From contig NC_134832.1 in assembly GCF_004210375.1 (NCBI RefSeq), positions 154,253,592 to 154,317,591 on the forward strand: DNA of 64,000 nt. The letters are read 5' to 3'. The notes below the pieces were generated by a model, which saw nothing but the letters and a program-made list of their open reading frames with translations, was not told where the DNA came from and searched no databases. Position numbers and translations under genes: made by a program. Below are positions 39,736 to 54,180 of the stretch, one piece after another. How positions within the stretch are numbered: position 1 is the stretch's first letter; every line of letters starts with the position of its first letter. Source of the stretch: Tachypleus tridentatus (Eukaryota > Arthropoda > Merostomata > Xiphosura > Limulidae).

Positions 39736-40660
39736 ACTACTTTGTACCTGTTTAATAAACTAGAAATACATCATACACGTCGAACCAGGAATGTATCATA
39801 TTAGGCCTACTCGACTTGCTATTATAAAAAAAAAAAAAAGCAGTTCAAATCATTTTATAAACAATGTTAATATATATGGAAAAGTTCAATAAGTTGAACG
39901 TACATTAAACGAAGGTTAAATTCAAGTTTTTAATGACCTTTCGCAACAAGAGTAAAGGGCCTGGCTATTTCGGTTTGAAAACCGAATTACCCTATAAATA
40001 CTTCACTGACTTCTTATTCAGAAACTGCTCGTATTTATAAACTTTTATCTCGATGTTTCTTGGAATTACCATTTTTAACATAACGCGTATTTAAATAATA
40101 TCCAGTTTAAAACACTGAATAACTGAGTTATAAACTACAACCTCTGTATTCGTCCCTAATTTTGAAATTGAGACATGTTGAACATTTGAATGAAATTCAC
40201 AAAACTTAAGTCGTTAGTTTAACAAGTCCACAAATATATTTATTTAATATTCTTAGTTTTAATTGTTTTGTTTCAGTAACTTGGTGTTACTCTAAATGAA
40301 TACTGAACTCTAAATACCACTCTAATTATAAAATGGTTATTCTCTTTTCCACTCTGTCACTCCATTTTGATAATGCTCAACAATGTACGTAGTCGCATTG
40401 CAATAGAATAATCACCTGATTGTTCATGGCCATCTATTGTGTGTGTATTCAATGATTAATATTTATATTGATTTGTTTTAATGGTTTATTTTTAATAAGC
40501 TTTGTAACATATCAACAAAACAGTTTAATTCAGAAGCTTTATGACACTGAATTATAGTCAAAAGCGAAATGAAATTTACCAAGTTGTGTTTCAACTAAGC
40601 CTTGCGTTACGTATGTGTGGCAAAATATACCAGAAAAATGTCTATTATTATTAACATTAT
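39736..40660. other. Unique AT-rich DNA, copy B
   Basis: Counterpart of 17,731-18,651. No feature recognised. Confidence 0.55.
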
Positions 40661-40784
40661 TGATTGTTTCAAAATTAAGCACAAAGCAACATAATGGACT
40701 ATCTCTGCTCTGCCTTCTACTGGTATCGAAACCCGGATTTCAGTGTCGTAAGTCCCCAGACATACCACTGTGCCACTGCGAAGC
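40661..40784 (-). mobile_element. Short tRNA-derived SINE (family 2), copy B
   Basis: Same insertion as 18,652-18,775, with the same boxes and tail. I see no sequence difference in the element. Confidence 0.7.
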
Positions 40785-43700
40785 TTATAAACGGTATAGA
40801 GGTTGTGTTTGAAAAGTTTCACTGGAGAATAAATGTTAATTAATAAAAGAATATTTTGGTATTTTATCACATATTGTCTACTTGGACTTAAAACACAAAA
40901 ATCTAAGCGTTTATTACCACTAAATATATTTTATCCTTTGTACAGGTGAAAGAGTTAAAAGTTTGTGTTGGAATGTTCGCAATACTTCTAATCTCTGGTT
41001 TAGAGTACAGGGAAAAGATAGATCTATGCGCACTATTTCGCCTTTTTTGTCAGAGTAACCACGTACTTCTGTTAACGATAACGATTCATGTTTTTCTGCG
41101 TAGTTTTTACTAAAAATGGGGTGATGAGAGAATTACTTCGAGACTAATAATATAAATGAGGGTTACACGCATTTTGAAGGTACAGAAAAAATTCATTTCA
41201 GTTAAATTCTATAATATTTGTTAATCTTTTCCAGTCATGTTTGATGGGCTTTTACATTAGTCAAAATCATATACACTACAAATATAGTATTATCTAATAA
41301 AAATGTCATTTACTAATAAATTACTTTGATTTTTAATGTTCTATCACTTTTTGCTTTCTCTATCGCTAGTATTAACATGTTAAAACTGAAAGCCCCTGAT
41401 GTTTAACAACCAGCTTTTATATCACGATAATGAAGAAAATATAAATAAAACATAAATATTCGTGCGCGAGTTAAACAAGTTACGGTTTGTAATTAGTTTA
41501 CACACCGTGGTATCTTCTATTGTTCACGTTTCCTAGCTTCATTATAATACCTCTCATTATCTCTTCATACGTGCTAAACTGAATAGTTACGCTTCTAAGA
41601 CAAAACTTGTAGGCTTGGTTTTGTGGCGAAGTCGGTCACGCTTTTGAACGTTAACCTATAATTCTTGTTTTCCAATAGACGTTAGAACAGTTTGACTTTT
41701 AAAATGTTTCCCATCAGCACAACCCTAACAACTAGTGGCTTTGGATGATAAATTGAGTTGCAGAATATGGGTCCAATTTGTTTCTCCGTTTTAGTCGCCA
41801 TGGGGATCGCGTAGCAAAAGCACGTAACTAATATGAGAAAACAAAAAATCCCACCAAGATCAACAACATTCTAGGTTTCGAATCACTTCGAACGACCAAC
41901 CTCAAGTAAGGTATTGAACACGTACACTAGAAGGCGTCATTAGAACAAAGCAGAATGCTGTTTGCCTACTCTACATTATTATTTGTTTATTTGATCTAAA
42001 ACACAAACCACTTCTTAAAACTGAAACGCTGCAGTGCTAAACTGTTGTGTATTTTTATATTCTTACGCGGATTTCACGGTTAGAATTTAAAATGTTTATG
42101 GATTAATTACAAATGAATAAAAAAACAAATACCTCTTACGTTCAGATTTTTTAATTGATGAATAAACAAACCAATTTTGTGTCATCCAATATGTATTTTA
42201 TGATATTCACATTTTATATTACATATGTCTATCTCTAAACGATGACTAAACGACTTATAAGTGTCTTCTTTTATTGTCATTCCAAAAAGTACTTATTTTA
42301 AACTAATCTCAGTGTATGCATTGATAGAGAAAGAGAAATGTGGTGTACATATATAAACAGACCTATAACAAAATCTATATATATATATATACATAAGGTT
42401 TTAAAGTCCGTCTGTCTATACGACTCCTCCCACAGTGTAAGTTCGTTTTGGATGAGGCTTCGCACTATTTATCATCATCGTAAGAGGAGATTTCTGGTAT
42501 TGTTTCCTTACAGTTTGGTCTGTTATCAAAAGCGTATCTTGTGCACGTGTCCATTTTTAAATAAATAAGTTAATAGCATCTTTATATCGCACCAAAATTG
42601 AAAATGTTCTTAAATCGCTTTCGTAATACAGAAATGTACTTCTTCCTTTGTAATATTATTCCTTATTAGCCTTGTACATTTACTATTATCTACGAAATTC
42701 ATTTTTAACAAAAATTCTAAAATTGTGGTAAAGTTTATTGCAGAGTTTCAAAGTAAGTCACCCGAGTGAATAATCAATGTGATATTTTAGAATAAAAGTG
42801 ACTTTTCTGCTGAAGAAACTAAATGTACGATATTAACTCAATTATTCAGTGACTGAAGGACTCACAAATCCTTCATACGGATTTTGTTACATACAAATTT
42901 ACAGGAATTTTGTAGAAACTTGATTTTTATAGGCTACATATTTTACTTCAATATGAGTACAAAATGACCAAAAACATCGCAAAACAAGACAGTAAAAATT
43001 GCCAAAAGTAAAATCAAATCATCACGGCGAAAGTCAGGAACTTTGTGAAATAAAATGAAACGTTAGGATTCAAGTTCAAAAAAGAAAGAGATAGACTTGT
43101 TCACCAAGACCTGAGACGAAGCCATGGACAAACCCCGAAATATAAAAGAATATTAAACAGTTCGCTAGTAGTGAAATAAAATATTACTAAGAAAACTTAA
43201 TTTATTTTAAACCGAAAGTTGTCCATTCAAGTTGGTAGAAGTGGTCAGCAGGCGATGTACAAAAAATACGTAACGAAACAACCATTGATTTGAAAAAGTC
43301 GAAGTTAAAGAAAGCTGCAAAAGATGTAACTGATTTTCAAACTGTTTCGCCATCTAACGTGGCATGCAAGCGAAACCAAAAATATAGGTGGCAAATACTT
43401 TTATCGCCTAAAACATTTTCCACACTTCGTACGAAAGCAAAATAAAAGAGAAATTATATTGACATCATATCTTACAATAGCTGTCATGTTACATTTATTT
43501 ACTGTCATAAACAGATACATTTTGAAACAGATACTTAGAGGGTATTAACTATTAACAAGCATAAGAAAGGAATCGAGAACAGTTAACCCTACGAGGCAAG
43601 GTAACTAAATATGCATGTGTACTCAATGCTATCGTTTTACATCAAGTTTAATGAACCATTGTTCCAATCTGTAAAAACAGACTGCTCGCATACAATCTAA

Positions 43701-44444
43701 GCACTATCAGAATATGTATTTATATATAATTATTGACAAATAAACCCTTCACTCGGACGATGAGCATTTTTTGAGAAGATTAGTGCTAGGTGTCATTCCC
43801 CCTTTCACTGTAATCACCCTCGATCCCTATGGAAATATTTAAAACACTTTCACACACCACTCAGAGCGCTCACGTCCAACATAATTTTTTTACATTAGTT
43901 TATATTGTAAATGTATATGTTAACAACTTAGGAAACCAGTTAGTGACACTTATATAGAGGGAGAGGATAACAGTAAAATATAAATCTAAATTGAGAATTT
44001 AAAATTGTTCCAAGTTATATCGCCAGACTTGCTATCTCTCATATACAGATATAATAACCAAAAATTGGAAAATACTTTTTAACCATTTCCAACAGATCTG
44101 AGCTAGAAATGTATAATTTAGTAAAGTCTATCGTACATCCGATATTCTTAAATATTCTTAAAATTAAATGAAAATAGTACACTAATAGCTCAAACCTGCT
44201 GAAAACGAATAATATATATTTTGCACTATTTTATTTTTTAGTTATTATCATGAGACATGACAGATCTGGTGAAGTACTTGAAACAATTTTATATTTCTTT
44301 TGTTATGATCCCTTAGAAACTGTATCAAACGAAATATTATTAGCCAGTAGGTTATTAGATGTATACTGTATTTTACTGTTCTGTATATATAATTTTCGCT
44401 AATTGATTTCCTAAACTGTTAAGATACATATTTCTAATGTAACT
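40785..44444. other. Unique AT-rich DNA, copy B
   Basis: Counterpart of 18,776-22,437, including the (TA)n run near 42,377-42,393. No gene recognised. Confidence 0.55.
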
Positions 44445-44714
44445 GGCCCACCATGGCCAAGTGTGTTAAGGTGTTCTACTCGTAAACCGAGGGTCGCGGG
44501 TTCGAATACTGGTCGTACCAAACATGTTCGCCCTTTCAGTCGAGGGGGCGTTGTAATGGTACGGTTGATCCCACTACTCGTTGGTAAAAGAGTAGCCTAA
44601 GAGTTGGCGGTGGGTGGTGATGACTAGCTGCTCTCCCTCTAGTCTTAGATCGCAAAATTAGGGAAGGCTAGCGCAGATAACCCTGACGTGATTTTTGCAT
44701 GAAATTCAAAACGA
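44445..44714 (+). mobile_element. tRNA-derived SINE (family 1), copy B
   Basis: Same insertion as 22,438-22,706. It differs by one extra g (aattagggaagg), which matches the family consensus better. Confidence 0.9.
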
Positions 44715-45893
44715 ATCAATCCTCCGAAGTTAATATGGATATATAGTTTCCGTATTTAAGTTTTACATTGAAAAAACAAATGATAATTATGGATGTAGTT
44801 TATCTAAATATTTTCGAGCTTCGAAGTGCTCGAAAATACGTCAAGATAGTTTATTTAATACTTTAATTACCGTGAAATCTCATTACACCACATTTACGTG
44901 TATATAATCAGAGATTTAGTTATAAACTAGCAACTCGCCCTCACATCAAGCCAGTTTTCATTTTAGTGTATTATGACTCACTTAGTACAAGAAATAATTA
45001 CCTTCAGGGGCCTCTGGGCAAATTTAACAGCGCACTCATGCGGGAAAAACTGTAAATAAACCTAGTGGAGTATTCAGTTTCTCAACGTGTTTTTAGCTAG
45101 GAGAAACAGCTGTTACCGGTGGCTTTGAATGTGCAGTGGGAAAACATCATTCGATGTAAAATGTAAGTGACAGCAAACGGACCATGTATAGTAGAAGACC
45201 GTGCCTCATCTGTCGTAACGATTCACGTGGATCTCACGTTTAAACGGAACAATTAAACAGTGGAAGAAACTTATTATATTCTTAACTAATAAAGATCTTT
45301 TACGCAATAAGTGATTACGTTTTACTAACTTTGGTTCTTCAAGTTCAAAGTATGACAAGGACAGGAAGCCACATAAAATTTTATCTGGTGTTTTGGACTT
45401 TGATCTTGACCAACGTGTTGGAAATGCTGACCGCAGATAATCTGCGTAAGTAGTCTTTCTATCAAACTTATCTTGTAGTATATATTACTTCGTACAATTT
45501 TTATACTATTTTTATTTTTAATCACAGTCACTTTCTTCGTATCCAGGGGCGACGACAGCCTCTTCCTAGTGAGGAGGTTAAAGTAGGCTAAAAAAAAAAC
45601 AAATTCAGGGGGACACACTCTGTGCCTAATGGTCACACACTACTGTCAGAAGTGCTACAAAAACTAACTTTTCTTTGGGTGCTAGAACTCAGACGTTAAG
45701 GCACATTTTGCAGTGGCTTCAGTCATCCTATACCGCCGCCTCTGTTCGTGTCAGATGTATTGACGTAATCATGTTTAATTTATTGTACACTGTATTGTGA
45801 AGAGATCTCTTATATTTCTATACGTTATTGTTTTAGTTAACTTGTGTTTAACTGCACTTACTTCTAGATTGTTTTAAATATTAGCGTTTTCAC
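44715..45893. other. Unique DNA, copy B
   Basis: Counterpart of 22,707-23,882. Single-base indels near 45.40-45.42 kb and substitutions near 45.45 and 45.71-45.76 kb separate it from copy A. Confidence 0.5.
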
Positions 45894-46835
45894 TTCTTTA
45901 ATACCATCATTCTATGATGTACTTTAATACCATCATTCTGTAATGTACTTTAATACCATCATTCTGTGATGTACTTTAATATCATCATTCTGTGATGTAC
46001 TTTAATACCATCATTCTGTGATGTACTTTAATACCATCATTCTATGATGTACTTTAATACCATCATTCTGTGATGTACTTTAATATCATCATTCTGTGAT
46101 GTACTTTAATACCATCATTCTGTGATGTACTTTAATATCATCATTCTATGATGTACTTTAATACCATCATTCTGTGATGTACTTTAATACCATCATTCTG
46201 TGATGTACTTTAATATCATCATTCTATGATGTACTTTAATACCATCATTCTGTGATGTACTTTAATACCATCATTCTGTGATGTACTTTAATACCATCAT
46301 TCTATGATGTACTTTAATACTTTAATATCATCATTCTGTGATGTACTTTAATACCACCATTCTGTGATGTACTTTAATATCATCATTCTATGATGTACTT
46401 TAATACCATCATTCTGTGATGTACTTTAATACCATCATTCTGTGATGTACTTTAATACCATCATTCTGATGTACTTTAATACCATCATTCTATGATCTAC
46501 TTTAATATCATCATTCTGTGATGTACTTTAATACCATCATTCTGTGATGTACTTTAATACCATCATTCTGTGATGTACTTTAATACCATCATCACTTTAA
46601 TACCATCATTCTGTGATGTACTTTAATACCATCATTCTGTGATGTACTTTAATATCATCATTCTATGATGTACTTTAATACCATCATTCTGTGATGTACT
46701 TTAATATCATCATTCTCTGTGATGTACTTTAATACCATCATTCTGTGATGTACTTTAATACCATCATTCTATGATGTACTTTAATACCATCATTCTGTGA
46801 TGTACTTTAATACCATCATTCTATGATGTACTTTC
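45894..46835. repeat. 26-bp minisatellite, copy B, about 36 units
   Basis: Same monomer as copy A but with several part-unit deletions (actttaatactttaatatc near 46,313; catcatcactttaatacc near 46,588; attctgatgtac near 46,464; attctctgtgatg near 46,713), which copy A lacks. Confidence 0.95.
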
Positions 46836-47044
46836 CACGAAACTTTTCCGATGTTATTTTTTAATCGACTTTCCAACATCTGTTCAGAGTATCCGCGACA
46901 CATGTGAACTTCAATATTTATAGCATTGAAATACGATGGACACAGCAGTCAGCCCAGTTTCGGTTTGTTCTAGAACAAACAAGTAAATAACATTTCATGA
47001 TCCAGAATGTTAGCCTTTTGCTGATCCTGAAACAGTTCGTGTGA

Positions 47045-47371
47045 AAACAGAATACATAGATCTGTTTACTAAAACAGAGTACACAGAGCTGTTTACTGAT
47101 ACAGAATACACAAATCTGTCTACTAAAACAGAATACACAAATCTGTTTAATAAAAGATAATACACAGATCTATTTACTAAAACAGAATACACAAATCTGT
47201 TTAATAAAAAATAATACACAGATCTATTTACTAAAACAGATTACACAGATCTGTTTAGTAAAACGGAATACACAAATCTGTTCACTAAAACAGGATACAT
47301 AGATTTGTTTATTAAAACAGAATACACAGATCTGTTTACTAATACAGAATACATAGATCTGTTTACTAAGG
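47045..47371. repeat. Degenerate 27-bp minisatellite, copy B
   Basis: As 25,089-25,413. It differs by a few bases (for example ttcactaaaacaggatacat against ttcactggaaaacaggatac). Confidence 0.9.
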
Positions 47372-47647
47372 TTTTACAGAATCTAGTAAGTTTTGTTTAA
47401 GTAAAAAGGCACAGCAAGTTTCTCACTATGTTAAAATTAATCATCAACACTTCCCTGGCGCGATTACATTATTTTTTTACAACTGAAAACTGTCCGAAAG
47501 GGTACATTGGCTGCTTTGTTTTAAGAGACATGCGTAAGAGGAGGTACAAAAACATCATGAGAACAGAGTTACAGACATTTGGTTTTCAACAAATACATAA
47601 TCAGTTAAATATGCCAATTATTACGTTGCGCGAAGAATGGTTTGTAA

Positions 47648-48511
47648 CTAGCATCTAGTGATATCCTTTGTTATTTAATAACAAAAGAAAGTGTTTGTAA
47701 ACAGCATCTAGTGATATCCTTTGTTATTTAATAACAAAAGAAAGTGTTTGTAACCAGCATCTAGTGATATCCTTTGTTATTTAATAACAAAAGAAAGTGT
47801 TTGTAACCAGCATCTAGTGATATCCTTTGTGATTTAATAATAAAAAAGAGTGTTTGTAACCAGCATCTAGTGATATCCTTTGTGATTTAATAACTAAAGA
47901 AAGTGTTTGTAACCAGCATCTAGTGATATCCTTTGTGATTTAATAACTAAAGAAAGTGTTTGTAACCAGCAACTAGTGATATCCTTTGTTATTTAATAAC
48001 AAAAGAAAGTGTTTGTAACCAGCATCTAGTGATATCCTTTGTTATTTAATAACAAAAGAAAGTGTTTGTAACCAGCATCTACTGATATCTTTTGTTATTT
48101 AATAACAAAAGAAAGTGTTTGTAACCAGCATCTAGTGATATCCTTTGTGATTTAATAATAAAAAAAAGTGTTTGTAACCAGCATCTAGTGATATCCTTTG
48201 TGATTTAATAACTAAAGAAAGTGTTTGTAACCAGCATCTAGTGATATCCTTTGTGATTTAATAACTAAAGAAAGTGTTTGTTACCAGCATCTAGTGATAT
48301 CCTTTGTGATTTAATAACTAAAGAAAGTGTTTGTAACCAGCATCTAGTGATATCCTTTGTGATTTAATAACTAAAGAAAGTGTTTGTAACCAGCATCTAG
48401 TGATATCCTTTGTGATTTAATAATAAAAAAGTGTTTGTAACTAGCATCTAGTGATATCCTTTGTGATTTAATAACAAAAGAAAGTGTTTGTAACCAGCAT
48501 CTAGTGATATT
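47648..48511. repeat. 53-bp minisatellite, copy B, sixteen units
   Basis: Label units by their variable segment: T for ttatttaataacaaaag, s for gatttaataataaaa, c for gatttaataactaaag, a for gatttaataacaaaag. Copy B then reads T T T s c c T T T s c c c c s a, while copy A reads T T T s a. The expansion is block-wise (TTTscc repeated) plus c-unit gains. Only T units keep the palindrome tttgttatttaataacaaa. Confidence 0.93.
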
Positions 48512-48829
48512 CTTTAAATACTCAATCCTACTATATATAACACATATTTAGAAGAGATTCTGTGTTCCCACTAATGTTATACAGCTGCAAAGTGCTTATT
48601 AAAACATACAACGAACGAGCTCTAGAGGCACGGTTTTGCTTCGTCCCAAAATATAGTTCGTTTCCATGTAGTTGAATATCTAATTTTACAACTCCTAAAG
48701 AGGGGAAGGCCACGTTATTTAAATACTTCTTCCCACACCACACCCGCCGGACCACTATGTCAAATATACGGAAAGAAATGGTTACGGTACTGCCCAATTT
48801 TCTTTCTTCTGAAAGTCCCGCAGTAAATT

Positions 48830-49053
48830 AAGTTTCTTTGTCTGTTTGTTTATATCGGATGTTCGCACTAAGCTACCAAAACTAATACTATTCGTCCCAA
48901 ATTTCGAACTGATGGACTAGAGAGGAAGCAGTTACTCTACCTACAACTCTCAACCTACTTTAAGAGCAAGATGCGAACTGTGAAACTTTACGTTCTTAGT
49001 TGGGCACGCCAATCACTAGACCACACCCAGCTCGCAACTCAAAGCTTCTTTGT
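48830..49053 (-). mobile_element. tRNA-derived SINE (family 3) with target-site duplication, copy B
   Basis: Same insertion and same flanking aagtttctttgt / aagcttctttgt as 26,294-26,517. Confidence 0.8.
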
Positions 49054-49493
49054 AGCCTGAAGTTCAATGGTTAATTCTATAAACGGAATTCTAACATGGA
49101 TTAACATGATGTTTTAGAAAAGTAGATGTGATACATCATATCCTAAAATTACACATCATTGAACGAAGGATTTTACCTCTGGATGTCGAGTCCTCATCAT
49201 CTCTTAACACTAACATCCTTCCATCTAGAAGTAGTATAAAAGTTGTTGATTCATTTCTTCTGTGTAATGGGTAAAGTTAATTAATAACACAGATTAATGT
49301 TTACTTCATTAAATTGTTCTAGTTCACATCATAACAGTTGTTGTTTATTTAATTTTAAAATATCAAAAGTGTATAAACCATTTATCTGTTTGCCGTGACC
49401 CACGTGGTCAGACCTGGCACTGGACGGAAGGACTTCTCAAGATTGGATATAATAGATATAAGTGATTTTGACATATTACTATACATATGGTAG
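49054..49493. other. Unique DNA, copy B
   Basis: Counterpart of 26,518-26,956. No feature recognised. Confidence 0.5.
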
Positions 49494-52400
49494 TCTGACA
49501 GTGATGTTGTTAACGTGTCGCTGATCCAACAGCATGCTGTCTGACAGTGATGTTGTTTAAGTGTAGCTGATCTGATAGCATGCTGTCTGACAGTGATGTT
49601 ATTAACGTGTCGCTGATCCAACAGCATGCTGTCTGACAGTGATGTTGTTTAAGTGTAGCTGATCTGACAGCATGCTGTCTGACAATGATGTTGTTTAAGT
49701 GTAGCTGATCTGACAGCATGCTGTCTGACAATGATGTTGTTTAAGTGTAGCTGATCTGACAGCATGCTGTCTGACAGTGATGTTGTTAACGTGTAACTGA
49801 TCCAACAGCATGCTGTCTGACAGTGATGTTGTTAACGTGTAACTGATCCAACAGCATGCTGTCTGACAGTGATGTTGTTAACGTGTCGCTGATCCAACAG
49901 CATGCTGTCTGACAGTGATGTTATTAACGTGTCGCTGATCCAACAGCATGCTGTCTGACAGTGATGTTGTTTAAGTGTAGCTGATCTGACAGCATGCTGT
50001 CTGACAATGATGTTGTTTAAGCATGTATTGACAGTGATGATCTGATCCAACAGCATGCTGTCTGACAATGATGTTGTTTAAGTGTAACTGATCCAACAGC
50101 ATGCTGTCTGACAGTGATGTTGTTAACGTGTAACTGATCCAACAGCATGCTGTCTGACAGTGATGTTGTTAACGTGTCGCTGATCCAACAGCATGCTGTC
50201 TGACAATGATGTTGTTTAAGTGTAGCTGATCCAACAGCATGCTGTCTGACAGTGATGTTGTTTAAGTGTAGCTGATCTGACAGCATGCTGTCTGACAGTG
50301 ATGTTGTTAACGTGTAACTGATCCAACAGCATGCTGTCTGACAGTGATGTTGTTAACGTGTAACTGATCCAACAGCATGCTGTCTGACAGTGATGTTGTT
50401 AACGTGTAGCTGATCCAACAGCATGCTGTCTGACAGTGATGTTGTTAACGTGTAACTGATCCAACAGCATGCTGTCTGACAGTGATGTTGTTAACGTGTA
50501 ACTGATCCAACAGCATGCTGTCTGACAGTGATGTTGTTAACGTGTAACTGATCCAACAGCATGCTGTCTGACAGTGATGTTGTTAACGTGTAACTGATCC
50601 AACAGCATGCTGTCTGACAGTGATGTTGTTAACGTGTAACTGATCCAACAGCATGCTGTCTGACAGTGATGTTGTTTAAGTGTAACTGATCCAACAGCAT
50701 GCTGTCTGACAGTGATGTTGTTAACGTGTAACTGATCCAACAGCATGCTGTCTGACAGTGATGTTGTTTAACGTGTAGCTGATCTGACAGCATGCTGTCT
50801 GACAGTGATGTTGTTAACGTGTAACTGATCCAACAGCATGCTGTCTGACAGTGATGTTGTTAACGTGTAACTGATCCAACAGCATGCTGTCTGACAGTGA
50901 TGTTGTTTAAGTGTAGCTGATCTGACAGCATGCTGTCTGACAGTGATGTTGTTAACGTGTCGCTGATCCAACAGCATGCTGTCTGACGGTGATGTTGTTA
51001 ACGTGTAGCTGATCCAACAGCATGCTGTCTGACAGTGATGTTGTTAACGTGTAACTGATCCAACAGCATGCTGTCTGACAGTGATGTTGTTTAAGTGTAA
51101 CTGATCCAACAGCATGCTGTCTGACAGTGATGTTGTTTACGTGTAACTGATCCAACAGCATGCTGTCTGACAGTGATGTTGTTAACGTGTCGCTGATCCA
51201 ACAGCATGCTGTCTGACAGTGATGTTGTTAACGTGTAACTGATCCAACAGCATGCTGTCTGACAGTGATGTTGTTTAAGTGTAACTGATCCAACAGCATG
51301 CTGTCTGACAGTGATGTTGTTTAAGTGTAACTGATCCAACAGCATGCTGTCTGACAGTGATGTTGTTTAAGTGTAACTGATCCAACAGCATGCTGTCTGA
51401 CAGTGATGTTGTTAACGTGTCGCTGATCCAACAGCATGCTGTCTGACGGTGATGTTGTTTAAGTGTAGCTGATCTGACAGCATGCTGTCTGACAGTGATG
51501 TTGTTAACGTGTAACTGATCCAACAGCATGCTGTCTGACAGTGATGTTGTTTAAGTGTAGCTGATCTGACAGCATGCTGTCTGACAGTGATGTTGTTAAC
51601 GTGTCGCTGATCCAACAGCATGCTGTCTGACAGTGATGTTGTTTACGTGTAACTGATCCAACAGCATGCTGTCTGACAGTGATGTTGTTTAAGTGTAACT
51701 GATCCAACAGCATGCTGTCTGACAGTGATGTTGTTTAAGTGTAACTGATCCAACAGCATGCTGTCTGACAGTGATGTTGTTTAAGTGTAACTGATCCAAC
51801 AGCATGCTGTCTGACAGTGATGTTGTTAACGTGTAACTGATCCAACAGCATGCTGTCTGACGGTGATGTTGTTTAAGTGTAACTGATCCAACAGCATGCT
51901 GTCTGACAGTGATGTTGTTAACGTGTAACTGATCCAACAGCATGCTGTCTGACAGTGATGTTGTTTAAGTGTAACTGATCCAACAGCATGCTGTCTGACA
52001 GTGATGTTGTTAACGTGTAACTGATCCAACAGCATGCTGTCTGACAGTGATGTTGTTAACGTGTCGCTGATCCAACAGCATGCTGTCTGACAGTGATGTT
52101 GTTAACGTGTAACTGATCCAACAGCATGCTGTCTGACAGTGATGTTGTTAACGTGTAACTGATCCAACAGCATGCTGTCTGACAGTGATGTTGTTAACGT
52201 GTAACTGATCCAACAGCATGCTGTCTGACAGTGATGTTGTTAACGTGTCGCTGATCCAACAGCATGCTGTCTGACGGTGATGTTGTTTAACGTGTAACTG
52301 ATCCAACAGCATGCTGTCTGACAGTGATGTTGTTAACGTGTAACTGATCCAACAGCATGCTGTCTGACAGTGATGTTGTTAACGTGTAACTGATCTGACA

Positions 52401-53919
52401 GCATGCTGTCTAACAGTGATGTTGTTAACGTGTAACTGATCCAACAGCATGCTGTCTGACAGTGATGTTGTTAACGTGTCGCTGATCCAACAGCATGCTG
52501 TCTGACAGTGATGTTGTTAACGTGTCGCTGATCCAACAGCATGCTGTCTGACAGTGATGTTGTTAACGTGTCGCTGATCCAACAGCATACTGTCTGACAG
52601 TGATGTTGTTAACGTTTCGCTGATCCAAGAGCATGCTGTCTGACAGTGATGTTGTTAACGTGTAACTGATCCAACAGCATACTGTCTGACAGTGATGTTG
52701 TTAACGTGTCGCTGATCCAACAGCATGCTGTCTGACAGTGATGTTGTTAACGTGTCGCTGATCCAACAGCATGCTGTCTGACAGTGATGTTGTTAACGTG
52801 TCGCTGATCCAACAGCATGCTGTCTGACGGTGATGTTGTTAACGTGTCGCTGATCCAACAGCATGCTGTCTGACAGTGATGTTGTTAACGTGTCGCTGAT
52901 CCAACAGCATGCTGTCTGACAGTGATGTTGTTAACGTGTCGCTGATCCAACAGCATGCTGTCTGACAGTGATGTTGTTAACGTGTAACTGATCCAACAGC
53001 ATGCTGTCTGACAGTGATGTTGTTAACGTGTAACTGATCCAACAGCATGCTGTCTGACAGTGATGTTGTTAACGTGTCGCTGATCCAACAGCATGCTGTC
53101 TGACAGTGATGTTGTTAACGTGTCGCTGATCCAACAGCATGCTGTCTGACGGTGATGTTGTTAACGTGTCGCTGATCCAACAGCATGCTGTCTGACAGTG
53201 ATGTTGTTAACGTGTCGCTGATCCAACAGCATGCTGTCTGACAGTGATGTTGTTAACGTGTAACTGATCCAACAGCATGCTGTCTGACAGTGATGTTGTT
53301 AACGTGTAACTGATCCAACAGCATGCTGTCTGACAGTGATGTTGTTAACGTGTCGCTGATCCAACAGCATGCTGTCTGACAGTGATGTTGTTAACGTGTA
53401 ACTGATCCAACAGCATGCTGTCTGACAGTGATGTTGTTAACGTGTCGCTGATCCAACAGCATGCTGTCTGACGGTGATGTTGTTAACGTGTCGCTGATCC
53501 AACAGCATGCTGTCTGACAGTGATGTTGTTAACGTGTCGCTGATCCAACAGCATGCTGTCTGACAGTGATGTTGTTAACGTGTCGCTGATCCAACAGCAT
53601 GCTGTCTGACAGTGATGTTGTTAACGTGTAACTGATCCAACAGCATGCTGTCTGACAGTGATGTTGTTAACGTGTCGCTGATCCAACAGCATGCTGTCTG
53701 ACAGTGATGTTGTTAACGTGTAATTGATCCAACAGCATGCTGTCTGACAGTGATGTTGTTAACGTGTAACTGATCCAACAGCATGCTGTCTGACAGTGAT
53801 GTTGTTAACGTGTAATTGATCCAACAGCATGCTGTCTGACAGTGATGTTGTTAACGTGTAACTGATCCAACAGCATGCTGTCTGACAGTGATGTTGTTAA
53901 CGTGTCGCTGATCCAACAG
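49494..53919. repeat. 46-bp satellite array, copy B, about 96 units
   Basis: Almost the same length as copy A but a different internal order. The gacggtgatg-marked unit recurs near 52,826, 53,148 and 53,470, again 322 bp apart. The copy-A-specific markers gttgacgtgt and aactaatcc are not seen here. A chimeric unit near 50,020-50,045 (gcatgtattgacagtgatga) marks a local rearrangement. Confidence 0.97.
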
Positions 53920-53976
53920 CCACGACTCGTTTTTACCATTACTAACTTCAATAAGACAGTTTTTATAACAATGTCA

Positions 53977-54180
53977 CACTACAGTTGCCTCGTAGTTTGT
54001 ACTACAGTCTTTGTACCAGTGTAAAGTATTTCTGTTAGTGTATTACACTACAGTAGTATCGTATTTGTCATTACAATTTTCGTACTAGTGTAATCTATTT
54101 CTGTTTCTGTGTTACACTACAACTGTGTCGTATTTGTTATTACAATTTTTGTGCTGGTCTAATATATTTCAGTTACTGTT
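53977..54180. repeat. Degenerate 69-bp repeat, three units, copy B
   Basis: One unit fewer than copy A. The missing unit is one of the two near-identical cactacagtagtatcgta units. Confidence 0.85.
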
